A DNA stretch of 64,000 bases from Chryseobacterium geocarposphaerae (GCF_002797535.1 NZ_PGFD01000001.1:1178001-1242000); one strand, 5' to 3'. Counted from the stretch's first letter, positions 8,650 to 18,601 are shown. The notes: generated by a model from the sequence alone, not told the origin. Translations and numbers: made by a program.

Positions 8650-9558
8650 ATGACAATTTTAGAGTTTAAAAGACATTTTAAAGCAGAGCTTTCTGAGGTT
8701 TATACAGAATCTGAAAGCGCTTTTTTATGCTCTGTCTTTGTTCAGAAGATCGTAGGCTTTGATAGTTTTCATCAAAGAAGATTTTCCGATCAGGAATTAC
8801 TGATCCAGGACGAACAAAGCCTTTTAAGGGTTATTTCAGAATTAAAAACCGGTAAACCTTATCAGCATATTGTAGGAGAAACCGAATTCTATGGAATGCA
8901 ATTTTTCGTGAACGAACATGTTCTGATTCCGAGACCTGAAACGGAAGAGCTGTTGGAATTTGCCATTCAAAAAATACAGGAAATCAATGTCATGCTGAAT
9001 GCAACGGAGCGAAATGAAAAATCTGGAGATTCCTCGTTCCTCGGAATGACAAAAAGAACGCTAAAGATTCTGGATATCGGGACAGGAACCGGAATTATTC
9101 CTTTGGTATTAAAAAGGTATTTTCCGGAAGCGGACGTCACTTCTATTGACTTTTCTGAAAAAGCTTTAGAAACGGCCAAAAAGAATGCCGATTTTCATCA
9201 GCTTGAAATCAATTTCATCCATGGTGATTATCTGAATTTTGATCTGGAACAAGAGTTTGATGTCATCATTTCAAACCCGCCTTATATAGGCATTGAAGAA
9301 GAATCGGAAATCGCTGATTCCGTTAAAGAATTCGAACCCAAAATGGCGCTTTTCTCCCCCACTTCTGATGCTTTGATCTTTTACCGGAAAATTGCAGAGG
9401 ATGCAGAAAAGCATCTTAATAACAACGGATTATTGTTTTTAGAAATCAATCAGAAATTAGGCCCTGAAACATTGGAGCTTTACAGCAATGGTTTTTCAGA
9501 AGCTTTGCTTATAAAGGATTTATCAGAGAATGACAGATTTATTTTTGGAAAGAAATAA
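8650..9558 (+). CDS. prmC: Peptide chain release factor N5-glutamine methyltransferase
   Basis: PrmC methylates the glutamine of the GGQ motif in release factors RF1 and RF2, using S-adenosylmethionine. The N-terminal helical domain runs to about residue 100 (ending IPRPETEELLEF). The Rossmann fold starts at ILDIGTGTG (about 140-148) and the catalytic NPPY is at 209-212. The protein is 302 residues, longer than usual. The extra length is a segment at residues 114-134 (NATERNEKSGDSSFLG region), encoded by a palindromic repeat element read through in frame. It falls in the linker between the two domains, where it is likely tolerated. Confidence 0.93.
   Translation: MTILEFKRHFKAELSEVYTESESAFLCSVFVQKIVGFDSFHQRRFSDQELLIQDEQSLLRVISELKTGKPYQHIVGETEFYGMQFFVNEHVLIPRPETEELLEFAIQKIQEINVMLNATERNEKSGDSSFLGMTKRTLKILDIGTGTGIIPLVLKRYFPEADVTSIDFSEKALETAKKNADFHQLEINFIHGDYLNFDLEQEFDVIISNPPYIGIEEESEIADSVKEFEPKMALFSPTSDALIFYRKIAEDAEKHLNNNGLLFLEINQKLGPETLELYSNGFSEALLIKDLSENDRFIFGKK
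8989..9050 (+). repeat. Palindromic repeat element inserted in frame in prmC
   Basis: The 62-bp segment begins GTCATGCTGAA and ends TTCCTCGGAATGAC, so its ends are imperfect inverted repeats (complement GTCATTCCGAGGAA). Elements with GTCATNC...GAATGAC ends are seen as intergenic repeats in flavobacteria, and a related longer one appears in this window near 45659-45779. Here it adds about 21 codons without breaking the frame. Confidence 0.65.
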
Positions 9559-9561
9559 GAT

Positions 9562-9921
9562 ATGGAGATTAAAACACATCAAATCAATACTACTAAAGTA
9601 GCGGAAATAATTTCTGATACTATTATCATTAATTCTGTTCAGGACGGGCTGGATCTTCTGGGAAATATCTATTATCAGGGCTTTGACCAGGTAATTATTT
9701 ATGATAAAAATATCACTTCTGATTTTTTTAATTTAAAAACAAAAATTGCGGGTGAGATCCTTCAGAAATTTTCGAACTATCGTATTAATTTAACTATAAT
9801 TGGAGATTTTAGCAAGCATGAAAGCAAAAGCCTAAAAGATTTTATTTTTGAAAGTAATAAAACCAAGCATATCAATTTTATTGCAACCCTTCAGGATGCA
9901 TTAGAAAAAATTTCACAATAA
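9562..9921 (+). CDS. DUF4180 domain-containing protein
   Basis: This 119-residue protein reads MEIKTHQINTTKVAEI, then QDGLDLLGNIYYQGFDQVIIYDKNI, an SDFFNLKTKIAGEILQKFSNY block and IGDFSKHESKSLKDFIFES. This pattern matches DUF4180, a small alpha/beta family (STAS-like in overall pattern) without a known function. It starts 3 bp after prmC and is probably the last gene of the tsaC-yaaA-prmC run. It converges with the next gene on the minus strand with only 8 bp between them. Confidence 0.85.
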   Translation: MEIKTHQINTTKVAEIISDTIIINSVQDGLDLLGNIYYQGFDQVIIYDKNITSDFFNLKTKIAGEILQKFSNYRINLTIIGDFSKHESKSLKDFIFESNKTKHINFIATLQDALEKISQ

Positions 9922-9929
9922 CAGAAAAA

Positions 9930-10889
9930 CTACTTAGTTGTATTCTTAAAATATTCAACAGCATCTGTAATTCCTTTTTCAATAGGCTGATAATGAACTC
10001 CAAGTTCGTTTATTGATTTCTGATTAGAATAAAAATTATCAATTCGGAGAGCTTTCATATTCGCCGAGCTTAAATTCGTTTTAATTTTTATAAACCTTAA
10101 AAAATCTCCTGTAAAACCCAAAAAAATTAAAATAAAGTCCGGAATCAGAAACAATACCGATTGCTGGCCAGTAACATTATTGACGATTTTAAAAAAATCC
10201 TTATACTTCAAATTTTCATTGGCTAATAGGTATTTTTCACCTGGCTTTCCTTTTTCCAATGCTTTACAAATTCCTTTAGCAGCATCTTCTGCATTCACAA
10301 AATTTTTTCCACCTTTTGGGTAAAAAACAAGCTTTTTTTTCCAAACCCAAAAGATAATTTTTCCCGAACTTGGTTTATTATCATAGGCACCAATCATAAA
10401 CGTTGGATTTACAATAATTACTTTCGTTTTATTATTCTCTAAAAGAAAATTTTCTGCTTCAAGTTTACTTTTAGCATAAAAAGATTCATTAAAAGGATAT
10501 TTCCATTGATCATTTTCAGTTCCTAAATCATCTAAACTTCCAAATCCTAAAGTATTTGCCGTGCTTACAAACAAAAACTTTTCAGCATTTACACTTTGCG
10601 AGAGTAAATGAACAACGCCTTCATAATTAACTTTTCTATAACCTTCATAACTCAGCAAATTTTGTTTTGTCTCCGCGGCAATATGGATAATAAAATTTAC
10701 ATCTTTTAAATATTCTGAGAAATCTGAAAACAAATCTCCTTCAATAAGTTTTAGACTCTTATTTTTTTCACCCAAATAGTTGCTTTTCTTGCGCACCAAA
10801 GCAATAACAAAATAACCATCTTCTAATAATTTAATAACAACATTGGCTCCTAAAAGCCCAGTAATTCCTGTAACAAATATTTTTTTCAT
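9930..10889 (-). CDS. NAD-dependent epimerase/dehydratase family protein
   Basis: This 319-residue extended short-chain dehydrogenase has the Rossmann glycine motif GITGLLG near residue 8 and the catalytic YAKSK pair (YxxxK) with an upstream STANTLG serine. It resembles dihydroflavonol-reductase-like enzymes, which reduce or epimerise sugar or carbonyl substrates with NAD(P)H. The substrate is not evident. It overlaps the upstream SDR gene by 4 bp, indicating one operon and possibly consecutive steps. Confidence 0.85.
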   Translation of the reverse strand: MKKIFVTGITGLLGANVVIKLLEDGYFVIALVRKKSNYLGEKNKSLKLIEGDLFSDFSEYLKDVNFIIHIAAETKQNLLSYEGYRKVNYEGVVHLLSQSVNAEKFLFVSTANTLGFGSLDDLGTENDQWKYPFNESFYAKSKLEAENFLLENNKTKVIIVNPTFMIGAYDNKPSSGKIIFWVWKKKLVFYPKGGKNFVNAEDAAKGICKALEKGKPGEKYLLANENLKYKDFFKIVNNVTGQQSVLFLIPDFILIFLGFTGDFLRFIKIKTNLSSANMKALRIDNFYSNQKSINELGVHYQPIEKGITDAVEYFKNTTK

Positions 10890-11671
10890 GCTTTTATTTC
10901 CCGTTTTATTGCGTTGGTCATTAATGGTAATTTAATCCAGATCGGCAATATTTTCATTACAAGCCAGCTCACAGGATTTACCATAATTACAGAATCTTTT
11001 TTAAAAAGCTGGCTGATGCAATATTCTGCAACCTTATCAGGATCTAATAGGGTCAACTTCCCGATAAAGCCTTGTTTTTCAATCCTTTCAACAACATCCG
11101 GGTTTGTTTTCATCGCGCCCGGATTCACAACACTTACAAACACATTGGTATTTTTGAGCTCTTCATTCAAACCTCTTGAAAATGAATGGATAAAAGTTTT
11201 TGAAGCCGGATAAACTGTTTTAAAACCAATAGGCGAGAAAGCTGCCATACTTGAAACATTTAAAATATAAGATTGAGGTTGTTTCAGAAGATTAGGCAAA
11301 AGCTGATGGGTAATCAATGAAGTGGCAGTAACATTCACCTGAAGAATATTATTAATATAGTCTGAAGTTACATCTAAAAATTTTCTGGTTCCGCCCAATC
11401 CTGCATTATTAATTAAAATATGAATATTAAAGGACTTATTTATCCATTCTGTTAACTTTAAAACATTTTCATTCACAGAAAGATCAACCTCATAATAATG
11501 GGTTTTAATGTGATAAAGTTCGGCTATTTTTTGACTTATTTCTTTTAAATTTTGATTGGGAAGACTCACAAGAATAACATTGATCTTCCTTCTGGCCAGA
11601 CTTTCTGTAAACGCTCTTCCTAAACCTTGACTTGCTCCGGTAACTACGGCAAATGATTCTTTTGTTTTCAT
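10886..11671 (-). CDS. SDR family NAD(P)-dependent oxidoreductase
   Basis: This is a classical short-chain dehydrogenase of 261 residues from the chosen start MKTKESFAVVTGASQGLG. The upstream in-frame ATG at 11692 lies within the promoter box at 11690-11697 and was not used. The cofactor motif TGASQGLG, the structural NNAGLGG and catalytic S...YPASK (YxxxK) are all visible. The C-terminus ends in a hydrophobic, basic helix that could associate with the membrane. Substrate unknown. It overlaps the downstream reductase gene by 4 bp. Confidence 0.87.
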   Translation of the reverse strand: MKTKESFAVVTGASQGLGRAFTESLARRKINVILVSLPNQNLKEISQKIAELYHIKTHYYEVDLSVNENVLKLTEWINKSFNIHILINNAGLGGTRKFLDVTSDYINNILQVNVTATSLITHQLLPNLLKQPQSYILNVSSMAAFSPIGFKTVYPASKTFIHSFSRGLNEELKNTNVFVSVVNPGAMKTNPDVVERIEKQGFIGKLTLLDPDKVAEYCISQLFKKDSVIMVNPVSWLVMKILPIWIKLPLMTNAIKREIKA

Positions 11672-11689
11672 AATATAAACTTTCTGAGA

Positions 11690-11697
11690 CAAAAGTA
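11690..11697 (-). promoter_or_regulatory. Promoter -7 box TACTTTTG for the two-reductase operon
   Basis: The minus strand has TACTTTTG (TAnnTTTG) 18 bp upstream of the ATG at 11671. Confidence 0.45.
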
Positions 11698-11817
11698 GGC
11701 CGGAAAGGTGCTGCTAATGTTCCGAATTATATGAATGAACCATTTCATACCACGAAAATAAAAAACTGATTTTAAACAAGTTAAAAACAAAAAAAGTTAA
11801 AACTTATAAACCCGAAC

Positions 11818-12930
11818 TTATTTTTTAAACTCAGAAGGAGTCTGATTAGTCAACTTTTTAAAAGTAGTATTAAAAGACGTTTTTGAATTGAATCCGGATT
11901 CGTAAGCAATGCCTAAAATAGAAAGTTTATTTTTCGAACTATCTTTCAAAAGTTTCTTCGCATATTCAATCCGGTATTCATTCACATACTGGAAAAAATT
12001 CTTTTGAAATCCTGTATTAATTACATAAGACAAATGATGGGTAGATATAGAAAGTAATTCGGAAAGACGAATCAGGTTAAGTTCGCTGTCAAGATATGGC
12101 TTTTCAATATCCATCAATGTTTCAAGTTGGTTTTTCAGCTTTAACAGTTCATCATCTGAAATCAGCTTTTTCCTTACTCCTTCCGTTTCAGCATTTTCAT
12201 CAATGGAAATTAATTCTTCACGTTGCTTTTCTTCAACAGGATAAATTTCTTTCTGTTTTAAAGAATAAAATGCCACGAAATAAATTACCAATAAAAAAGC
12301 AGCATTAATAAAAAAATTCAGTGAAGTTGAATCATAAGAAAGATTGTAAATAATATAAACTATATTAATAACAAAGATGATCAGAATAATATATTCCAGC
12401 CAATTGAGATTAATTCCTTCCGTATTGGCAGAAAACTGCTGAATCTTTTTCTGATGTTTCCTTATCGTAAAATAAGAAAGTCCGGTATAAAAAAGAGCCT
12501 GGATCAAAATTAAGCTGATATAAATAATCTCAAGAAATTCAAAAAAAGCAGAATCACTTTCTATAGTTTCTTTCCTTTGAAGGAAAAGAATAATTAGAAA
12601 AATAAAGGGCAGAATAAAATATTTAACATCCGAAAGCTTAAATTTAAATGAAGGATTTGTGTAAAACAATACACTAAAATAGAATATAACCGGCGTTAAA
12701 AATTGTACAAACTGTACCATAAAAATGGAATGAATCTGTATTTCCGACCTTAATACCAAAGACAGCGTTTCATCCAACCAGAAGCTTGACCATAGAAAAA
12801 GAAATATTCCGAACCAAAAATTCGCTTTTCTATTAACTTTAAGTGGGTTACTAAGCTTTAATAAAGAAAGTAAGACCAATGAACCATAAATAAGTATTAC
12901 GACGAAACGATTTAACTCTGATGTGTCCAT
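11818..12930 (-). CDS. AraC family regulator with N-terminal membrane domain
   Basis: The 370-residue protein has an N-terminal half of about seven hydrophobic segments (residues 8-230), then an acidic linker. A C-terminal AraC-type double helix-turn-helix follows (about 275-370), recognisable from RLSELLSISTHHLSYVI and ILGIAYESGFNSKTSFNTTFKKLT. This architecture is common in flavobacteria, and the membrane part probably senses an extracellular or membrane signal. It lies 126 bp upstream of the two-reductase operon on the same strand and could regulate it (inference). Confidence 0.85.
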   Translation of the reverse strand: MDTSELNRFVVILIYGSLVLLSLLKLSNPLKVNRKANFWFGIFLFLWSSFWLDETLSLVLRSEIQIHSIFMVQFVQFLTPVIFYFSVLFYTNPSFKFKLSDVKYFILPFIFLIILFLQRKETIESDSAFFEFLEIIYISLILIQALFYTGLSYFTIRKHQKKIQQFSANTEGINLNWLEYIILIIFVINIVYIIYNLSYDSTSLNFFINAAFLLVIYFVAFYSLKQKEIYPVEEKQREELISIDENAETEGVRKKLISDDELLKLKNQLETLMDIEKPYLDSELNLIRLSELLSISTHHLSYVINTGFQKNFFQYVNEYRIEYAKKLLKDSSKNKLSILGIAYESGFNSKTSFNTTFKKLTNQTPSEFKK

Positions 12931-12961
12931 TGGTCTTAATATTTTAAGTAAAGATAAAATT

Positions 12962-13606
12962 TTACCTTATTTTTTTCTTAATAAAAATCTGATAGGCTAA
13001 ATATATTAAAGGAAGTGACATAATTCCCAAGAACAACAAATTGCTCATCGCTAATTGAGGATGCAATGCAACAGAATATACCAATCCGAAAAAAGCACCT
13101 CCCAAATGTGCAGAGTGTCCTAGATTATCCCATTGTTTAGGATTTAGCATCATATATACTGAATAACCGAAATACAATGTCCCGAAAAGCCATCCTGGTA
13201 AAAAATTCACGCTGATTTCGTTCGGAGCCATAGCAATAGAGGCAAAAATAATTCCGGAAACTGCTCCAGAAGCTCCAATTGCAGAATACCACGGTTGATT
13301 TTGATAAATCAATAAGCTAAACAGATTTCCTAGAAGCAAAGATCCAAAATAGATGATTAAAAATCCTATATCTCCAAAAAACAAGGTAACCGCTTCCTGA
13401 AATAAATATAAGGAAAGCATATTGAAAAACAAATGCATAAAATCAGCATGTAAAAAGCCTGAGGTTACTAATCTTATATATTCTTTTCTGTTTTTAATTG
13501 CACCAACATTGAACTTGTATTTCTCAAAGTACTGCGGATTATTTAGTCCAACATAGCTATATATACAAGTTGCAGCAATAGTAACTAAAACAATAGGACT
13601 CATCAT
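12962..13606 (-). CDS. Rhomboid family intramembrane serine protease
   Basis: This 214-residue protein has about six transmembrane segments. The catalytic serine is in GASGAVSG (Ser113) and the catalytic histidine in HSAHLGGAFFG (His167). HADFMHLFFNM in the second segment supplies the oxyanion His/Asn. Rhomboids cleave membrane proteins within or near their transmembrane helix. The gene starts 12 bp after parC and is probably the last gene of the parE-unknown-parC-rhomboid transcript. Confidence 0.92.
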   Translation of the reverse strand: MMSPIVLVTIAATCIYSYVGLNNPQYFEKYKFNVGAIKNRKEYIRLVTSGFLHADFMHLFFNMLSLYLFQEAVTLFFGDIGFLIIYFGSLLLGNLFSLLIYQNQPWYSAIGASGAVSGIIFASIAMAPNEISVNFLPGWLFGTLYFGYSVYMMLNPKQWDNLGHSAHLGGAFFGLVYSVALHPQLAMSNLLFLGIMSLPLIYLAYQIFIKKKIR

Positions 13607-13617
13607 ATTTTCAACAT

Positions 13618-16203
13618 TTAATTTTCTGTATTATCATCACTTTGGAACAAATCTCCGATAGTTCCTCCCTCATCGTCCCCTTCAAAACGTTCCGGCTCTT
13701 CATACACTTCCGGTTCCTCTTCTTCCGGCTCCGGAATCGTAATATTGATTGATTTTACTTTAAATTTCGTAAACTGATTTCCGATCGCTTTTATTCCTTT
13801 TACAGCAATGAATTCATCAATATTTATCGTTTCAGGATCGCGTTCTTTTCCTTTATCTTTTGCAAAAACAATTTCAGCAGTAGCATTATTGGCAACGATA
13901 ATACTTTCTATGAAAGACTTCGGATGTTCCGAAGGCATGAAAGTCTGTGGGTTCGTATTGTTTTCCAGCAAGAATCTTTTAATAAAATAAATTTCTTTCT
14001 CCCCGTCATAATAAATACACGTTACGGGTTGCTGAGGTTTCCATTTCTCAAGAACCAGATACTCGTCATCAAAACGGTTTCCGAGATCAAAGCTTACCAG
14101 TTTGGCTTCCCCGTTGGTATTGATGGTTAAGATTTTATCGTCACCTTTAAAGCTTCCCAATAAAGTACCTCTTGCATCCGCATTCAGCCTTCTTACGGTT
14201 TCATCAAACCAGATTTTTCTTGGAGCCAGTGTAGAAACTCCTTCTTCTTTAAGGTCTACTTTCTTTACCGAATATTTGGTCACCAGATTTCCTTTTGAAT
14301 CTCTTCCTTTAATGGCTAATTCAGAGAAATCGATATCCATTTTATTTTTTCTGATTCTCGGATTCGGCTTTAAAAGCACGGTTACAGTCTCTGCTTCACC
14401 ATTTGGATTGGCAGAAAAATAAAGGGTTTCCGAACCTTTTTTATCTGAAGCTAAAGGATAGTCCGTATTTCGTGTTACTCCGGTTACCGAAAAACGTTTC
14501 ATATAATAAGGTCCTTCTCTTCCTTCACGATAGATCATATTGTAAACGGTCCTCTTATCGTTCTTCTTCCATACCGCTACATGAAGAATATCTTTTCCGA
14601 TAAAAGTTTTTGCTTCTACTTTTACCACCTTCATACTTCCGTCTTTTCTGAAGGTAATAATATCATCAATATCTGAACAGTCGAATAAATACTGGTCTTT
14701 TTTCAGGGAAGTTCCGATGAATCCTTCTTCGAAATTAGCATAGAATTTTTCGTTAGCCACTGCTACTTTAGTCGCATCTATGGTATCGAAGATTCTTAAT
14801 TCCGTTTTTCGTTGTCTGTCTTTTCCGTATTTCTTCTGAATATTCAGGAAATATTCAATAGCATACGGGATAAGATGCTCCAAATGATGTTTTACCTGCT
14901 CTATTTTCCCTTCAAGAGCGGCGATATTTTCTTTAAATTTATCTAGATCGAATCTTGAAATCCTCTTGATCCTGATTTCCGTTAATCTTAAAATATCCTC
15001 TTCCGTTACAGCTCTCAGGAGATGCTTGGTATGAGGTTTTAATCCTTCATCAATTGTCTTTAATACTTCTTCCCAGCTTTTAACTTCTTCAATATCGTGA
15101 TAAATCCTGTTTTCAATAAAGATTCTTTCCAGAGACGAAAAATGCCAGCTTTCCTGTAATTCATGAAGCTCGATCTCCAGTTCTTTTTTAAGCAAAGAAA
15201 CGGTATGATCCGTATTCATCCTCAGAATCTCAGAAACGCTTAAGAACATTGGCTTATCTCCTACAATAACGCAGGCATTCGGAGAAATGGTCACCTGACA
15301 GTCCGTAAATGCATACAGTGCATCTATCGTTTTATCTGGAGACATATCATTGTGAAGGTGAATCAGGATTTCTACTTTATCAGAAGTATTATCTTCAATT
15401 TTTTTAATCTTGATTTTCCCTTTTTCGTTCGCTTTTAAGATAGAATCGATCAGATCTCCCGTATTTTTAGAGAAAGGAAGCTCAGTGATCATCAGAGTAT
15501 GCTTATCAACCTGATTGATTCTGGCTCTTGCTCTTACTTTTCCTCCTCTTTGTCCGTCATTGTATTCAGAAACATCTAAAAAACCAGCGGTAAGAAAATC
15601 CGGAAAAAGTTCAAACTTTTTACCTTTTAAATATGCAACAGAAGCATTAATCAGCTCATTAAAGTTATGGGGAAGAATTTTTGTAGAAAGTCCGACCCCG
15701 ATCCCTTCCACTCCCTGTGCAAGAAGCAACGGGAACTTTACGGGTAAGTCTATGGGCTCGTTATTTCTTCCGTCATAAGACTTCGTCCAGTCTGTGGTTT
15801 TAGGATTAAAAACGACCTCTAAGGCAAAAGGAGTTAATCTTGCTTCAATATATCTTGCAGCAGCGGCAGAATCACCGGTGTAAATATTCCCCCAGTTTCC
15901 CTGAGTGTCTATCAGTAATTCTTTTTGCCCGATTCCTACCATGGCATCAGTAATAGAAGCATCACCGTGAGGGTGATATTTCATGGTATTTCCTACAATA
16001 TTGGCAACCTTGTTGTAACGCCCGTCTTCCAGCTCTCTCATGGAATGCATTATCCTTCTCTGAACAGGCTTAAAGCCATCATATACCGATGGAATAGCCC
16101 GGTCTAAGATTACATAAGAAGCATAATCCAGAAACCAATCTTTATAAAGTCCGGAGACTTTTTTCAGGCTCTCACCTTCATGCGAGTTCTCTTCTGTCAT
16201 CAT
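13618..16203 (-). CDS. parC: DNA topoisomerase IV subunit A (GyrA/ParC family)
   Basis: ParC forms the DNA-cleaving half of topoisomerase IV, which decatenates chromosomes. The N-terminal breakage-reunion domain has VQRRIMHSM, KYHPHGD and the catalytic tyrosine in AAARYIE (Tyr118). The C-terminal part shows degenerate beta-propeller blades, then a very acidic tail (EPEEEEPEVYEEPERFEGDD). The partner parE lies two genes upstream, supporting topo IV rather than gyrase. The residue matching GyrA Ser83 in the quinolone region is alanine (HPHGDAS). It overlaps the preceding 160-residue gene by 4 bp. Confidence 0.9.
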   Translation of the reverse strand: MMTEENSHEGESLKKVSGLYKDWFLDYASYVILDRAIPSVYDGFKPVQRRIMHSMRELEDGRYNKVANIVGNTMKYHPHGDASITDAMVGIGQKELLIDTQGNWGNIYTGDSAAAARYIEARLTPFALEVVFNPKTTDWTKSYDGRNNEPIDLPVKFPLLLAQGVEGIGVGLSTKILPHNFNELINASVAYLKGKKFELFPDFLTAGFLDVSEYNDGQRGGKVRARARINQVDKHTLMITELPFSKNTGDLIDSILKANEKGKIKIKKIEDNTSDKVEILIHLHNDMSPDKTIDALYAFTDCQVTISPNACVIVGDKPMFLSVSEILRMNTDHTVSLLKKELEIELHELQESWHFSSLERIFIENRIYHDIEEVKSWEEVLKTIDEGLKPHTKHLLRAVTEEDILRLTEIRIKRISRFDLDKFKENIAALEGKIEQVKHHLEHLIPYAIEYFLNIQKKYGKDRQRKTELRIFDTIDATKVAVANEKFYANFEEGFIGTSLKKDQYLFDCSDIDDIITFRKDGSMKVVKVEAKTFIGKDILHVAVWKKNDKRTVYNMIYREGREGPYYMKRFSVTGVTRNTDYPLASDKKGSETLYFSANPNGEAETVTVLLKPNPRIRKNKMDIDFSELAIKGRDSKGNLVTKYSVKKVDLKEEGVSTLAPRKIWFDETVRRLNADARGTLLGSFKGDDKILTINTNGEAKLVSFDLGNRFDDEYLVLEKWKPQQPVTCIYYDGEKEIYFIKRFLLENNTNPQTFMPSEHPKSFIESIIVANNATAEIVFAKDKGKERDPETINIDEFIAVKGIKAIGNQFTKFKVKSINITIPEPEEEEPEVYEEPERFEGDDEGGTIGDLFQSDDNTEN

Positions 16204-16682
16204 TTAATTAACTCTTTTTTCTCGTTATTAGTTGTTACTACTTTATTTAAAGAGAATTTCAAATCTTTTATTTCTTTTTTAGAAAGGTATGATATTTCGT
16301 ATTTGAGCATAGTAGAACCTGTATTCTTACTGGATACTTTCACATACAGCCTTTTGATCAAGAACATATCTACAATTTCGTAGCTGATCAGCTTATATTT
16401 TGGAAACTCATCACTAAGTGGCTTGTCGATAAAAGGAACAATATTCCTGTTTCTAAAATTCAAAGCTTCCCCGTCACTGTCGTATTCAAAAATCTGCCTT
16501 CCGATAAGATAAAAAGCAACCAGCATTATGGCAGGAATTACTATAAACAGATAACTAAAATCTCCCAAAAGATTGAATCTGTCCTCTAGCAAGAAAGCAA
16601 ATATACCACCTGCTAAAATCAACACCAGCATCATATTGATGGAGTTGTATATTGAAATTTTACTGCGGTTACTTATTCTCAT
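16200..16682 (-). CDS. Small membrane protein between parE and parC
   Basis: This 160-residue protein has two hydrophobic segments (about residues 13-30 and 40-60) followed by a soluble C-terminal domain of about 95 residues. It is locked into the topo IV operon: 27 bp after parE and overlapping parC by 4 bp. I recognise no family. The layout (two helices, then a PH-like length soluble part) resembles small bacterial membrane-anchored domains, but that is a guess. No function can be assigned beyond co-expression with topoisomerase IV. Confidence 0.75.
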   Translation of the reverse strand: MRISNRSKISIYNSINMMLVLILAGGIFAFLLEDRFNLLGDFSYLFIVIPAIMLVAFYLIGRQIFEYDSDGEALNFRNRNIVPFIDKPLSDEFPKYKLISYEIVDMFLIKRLYVKVSSKNTGSTMLKYEISYLSKKEIKDLKFSLNKVVTTNNEKKELIK

Positions 16683-16709
16683 ATAGCTGTTCTATTTTTA
16701 CTATCTAAT

Positions 16710-18581
16710 TTAATCTAAAACTTCTTTAATTTGAATATTCTGATCTTCCACGACCAGATTTTCTAAAATAAAAGTCTGCCTGTCGGGAGTATTTTTCCCC
16801 ATATAAAATTCTAAAAGCTGGTCAATGGTCTGGTCTTTCCCTATCACAACAGGTTCCAGTCTGATATCTTTCCCTATGAAGTGTTTAAATTCATCCGGAG
16901 AGATTTCTCCCAATCCTTTAAATCGGGTAATTTCAGGATTCTTGCCTAATTCATTCAGCGCTTTTACTCTTTCCTGTTCGGTATAGCAATATCTGGTCTC
17001 TTTTTTATTTCTAACCCTAAACAAAGGAGTCTGTAGGATGTAAAGATGTCCGTTTTTTATAATGTCCGGGAAAAATTGTAAAAAGAATGTAATCATCAGC
17101 AATCTGATGTGCATCCCATCGACATCGGCATCGGTGGCAATAATAACCTGATTGTATCTTAAATCTTCCAGGCTTTCTTCAATATTTAAAGCAGCCTGAA
17201 GCAAATTAAACTCCTCATTTTCGTAAACCACTTTTTTCGTAAGACCATAGCAGTTCAAAGGTTTTCCTTTTAAGGAAAATACAGCCTGTGTTTCCACATC
17301 CCTGGATTTTGTAATAGATCCGGATGCAGAATCTCCCTCGGTAATAAATATCTGGGTTTCGGCTTTTCGTTCTGCTTTCTGATCGTTATAATGCTGTCTG
17401 CAGTCTCGAAGTTTCTTATTATGAAGCGATACTTTTTTTGCTCTTTCTCTTGCCAGCTTCTGAATTCCTGAAAGCTCTTTTCTTTCTCTCTCAGAAATTA
17501 AGATTTTCCTTTGGATGGCTTCTGCAACTTCCGGATTTTTATGCAAGAAATTATCTAATTTACTTTTTAGGAAATCAATAATAAAAGTTCTTACCGTCGG
17601 TCCGTTAGGTCCTATATCATTGGATCCCAACTTTGTTTTGGTCTGAGATTCGAAAACCGGTTCTTCCACGTTGATGGAAACCGCAGCAACAATCGATTTT
17701 CTGACGTCTGATGCATCGAAGCTTTTATTAAAAAACTCACGAATCGTTTTTACATACGCTTCACGGAAGGCATTCAAATGTGTTCCTCCCTGCGTGGTAT
17801 TCTGTCCGTTTACAAAGGAAAAATAGGTTTCCGTCTGCGATTTATCGGTGTGCGTAATGGCAACTTCTATATCATGGTCTTTTAAATGGACAATCGGATA
17901 CAGTGTTTCGTTTTCCAGTTCCTCTTCCAATAGATCTTTAAGTCCATTTTCAGAATAAAATTTTTCTCCGTTGAAAAGAATGGTAAGTCCCGGATTCAGG
18001 TATGCATAATTACGGAGCATTCTTTCAATATACTCTTTTCGGAATTTAAAATGAAGAAAGATTTCACCATCGGGAATAAAAGAAATCTCCGTACCGTTTC
18101 GGTCTGAAGTATCTTTTTCATCAAAATTTTCAGTAATCAATCCTCTCGAAAATTCTGCAGCTTTCATTTTCCCGTCACGGAAAGATCTTACTCGGAAATA
18201 ATCTGACAAAGCATTGACAGCTTTTGTACCGACCCCGTTCAGTCCGACCGATTTTTTGAAGGCTTTGCTGTCATACTTACCTCCCGTATTCATCTTGGAA
18301 ACTGCATCCACCACTTTTCCCAGCGGAATACCACGGCCAAAGTCACGAATGGTAACTTTACCGTCGTCAAGTTTTATTTCGATTCTTTTACCGGATTTCA
18401 TTCTGAACTCATCAATCGAGTTATCCAGAATTTCTTTAAGTAAAATATAAATACCGTCATCAGCAGAAGATCCGTCTCCCAGTTTCCCGATATACATTCC
18501 GGGACGTAAACGTATGTGTTCCTGCCAATCGAGGGTTCTGATATTATCTTCGGAATAGATTGGGTTTATTTCTTGTGACAT
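16710..18581 (-). CDS. parE: DNA topoisomerase IV subunit B (GyrB/ParE family)
   Basis: ParE is the ATPase half of topoisomerase IV. I use the start [19 protein letters not shown] (623 residues), because the ATG 11 codons upstream would put the -7 box at 18602-18609 inside the gene. The GHKL ATPase motifs are [22 protein letters not shown] and [14 protein letters not shown]. The TOPRIM motifs are ITEGDSASG and [11 protein letters not shown]. The length, without the GyrB insert, fits ParE, as does the gene order with parC. Confidence 0.9.
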   Translation of the reverse strand: MSQEINPIYSEDNIRTLDWQEHIRLRPGMYIGKLGDGSSADDGIYILLKEILDNSIDEFRMKSGKRIEIKLDDGKVTIRDFGRGIPLGKVVDAVSKMNTGGKYDSKAFKKSVGLNGVGTKAVNALSDYFRVRSFRDGKMKAAEFSRGLITENFDEKDTSDRNGTEISFIPDGEIFLHFKFRKEYIERMLRNYAYLNPGLTILFNGEKFYSENGLKDLLEEELENETLYPIVHLKDHDIEVAITHTDKSQTETYFSFVNGQNTTQGGTHLNAFREAYVKTIREFFNKSFDASDVRKSIVAAVSINVEEPVFESQTKTKLGSNDIGPNGPTVRTFIIDFLKSKLDNFLHKNPEVAEAIQRKILISERERKELSGIQKLARERAKKVSLHNKKLRDCRQHYNDQKAERKAETQIFITEGDSASGSITKSRDVETQAVFSLKGKPLNCYGLTKKVVYENEEFNLLQAALNIEESLEDLRYNQVIIATDADVDGMHIRLLMITFFLQFFPDIIKNGHLYILQTPLFRVRNKKETRYCYTEQERVKALNELGKNPEITRFKGLGEISPDEFKHFIGKDIRLEPVVIGKDQTIDQLLEFYMGKNTPDRQTFILENLVVEDQNIQIKEVLD

Positions 18582-18601
18582 ATGTAATTTCAGCAAACAT
18601 A

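Noticed and set aside
8967..9179. Minus-strand ORF containing VIPRNEESPDFSF inside prmC
   Set aside because: It is the antisense reading of the palindromic element. Such peptides are commonly over-called and prmC on the plus strand is clear.
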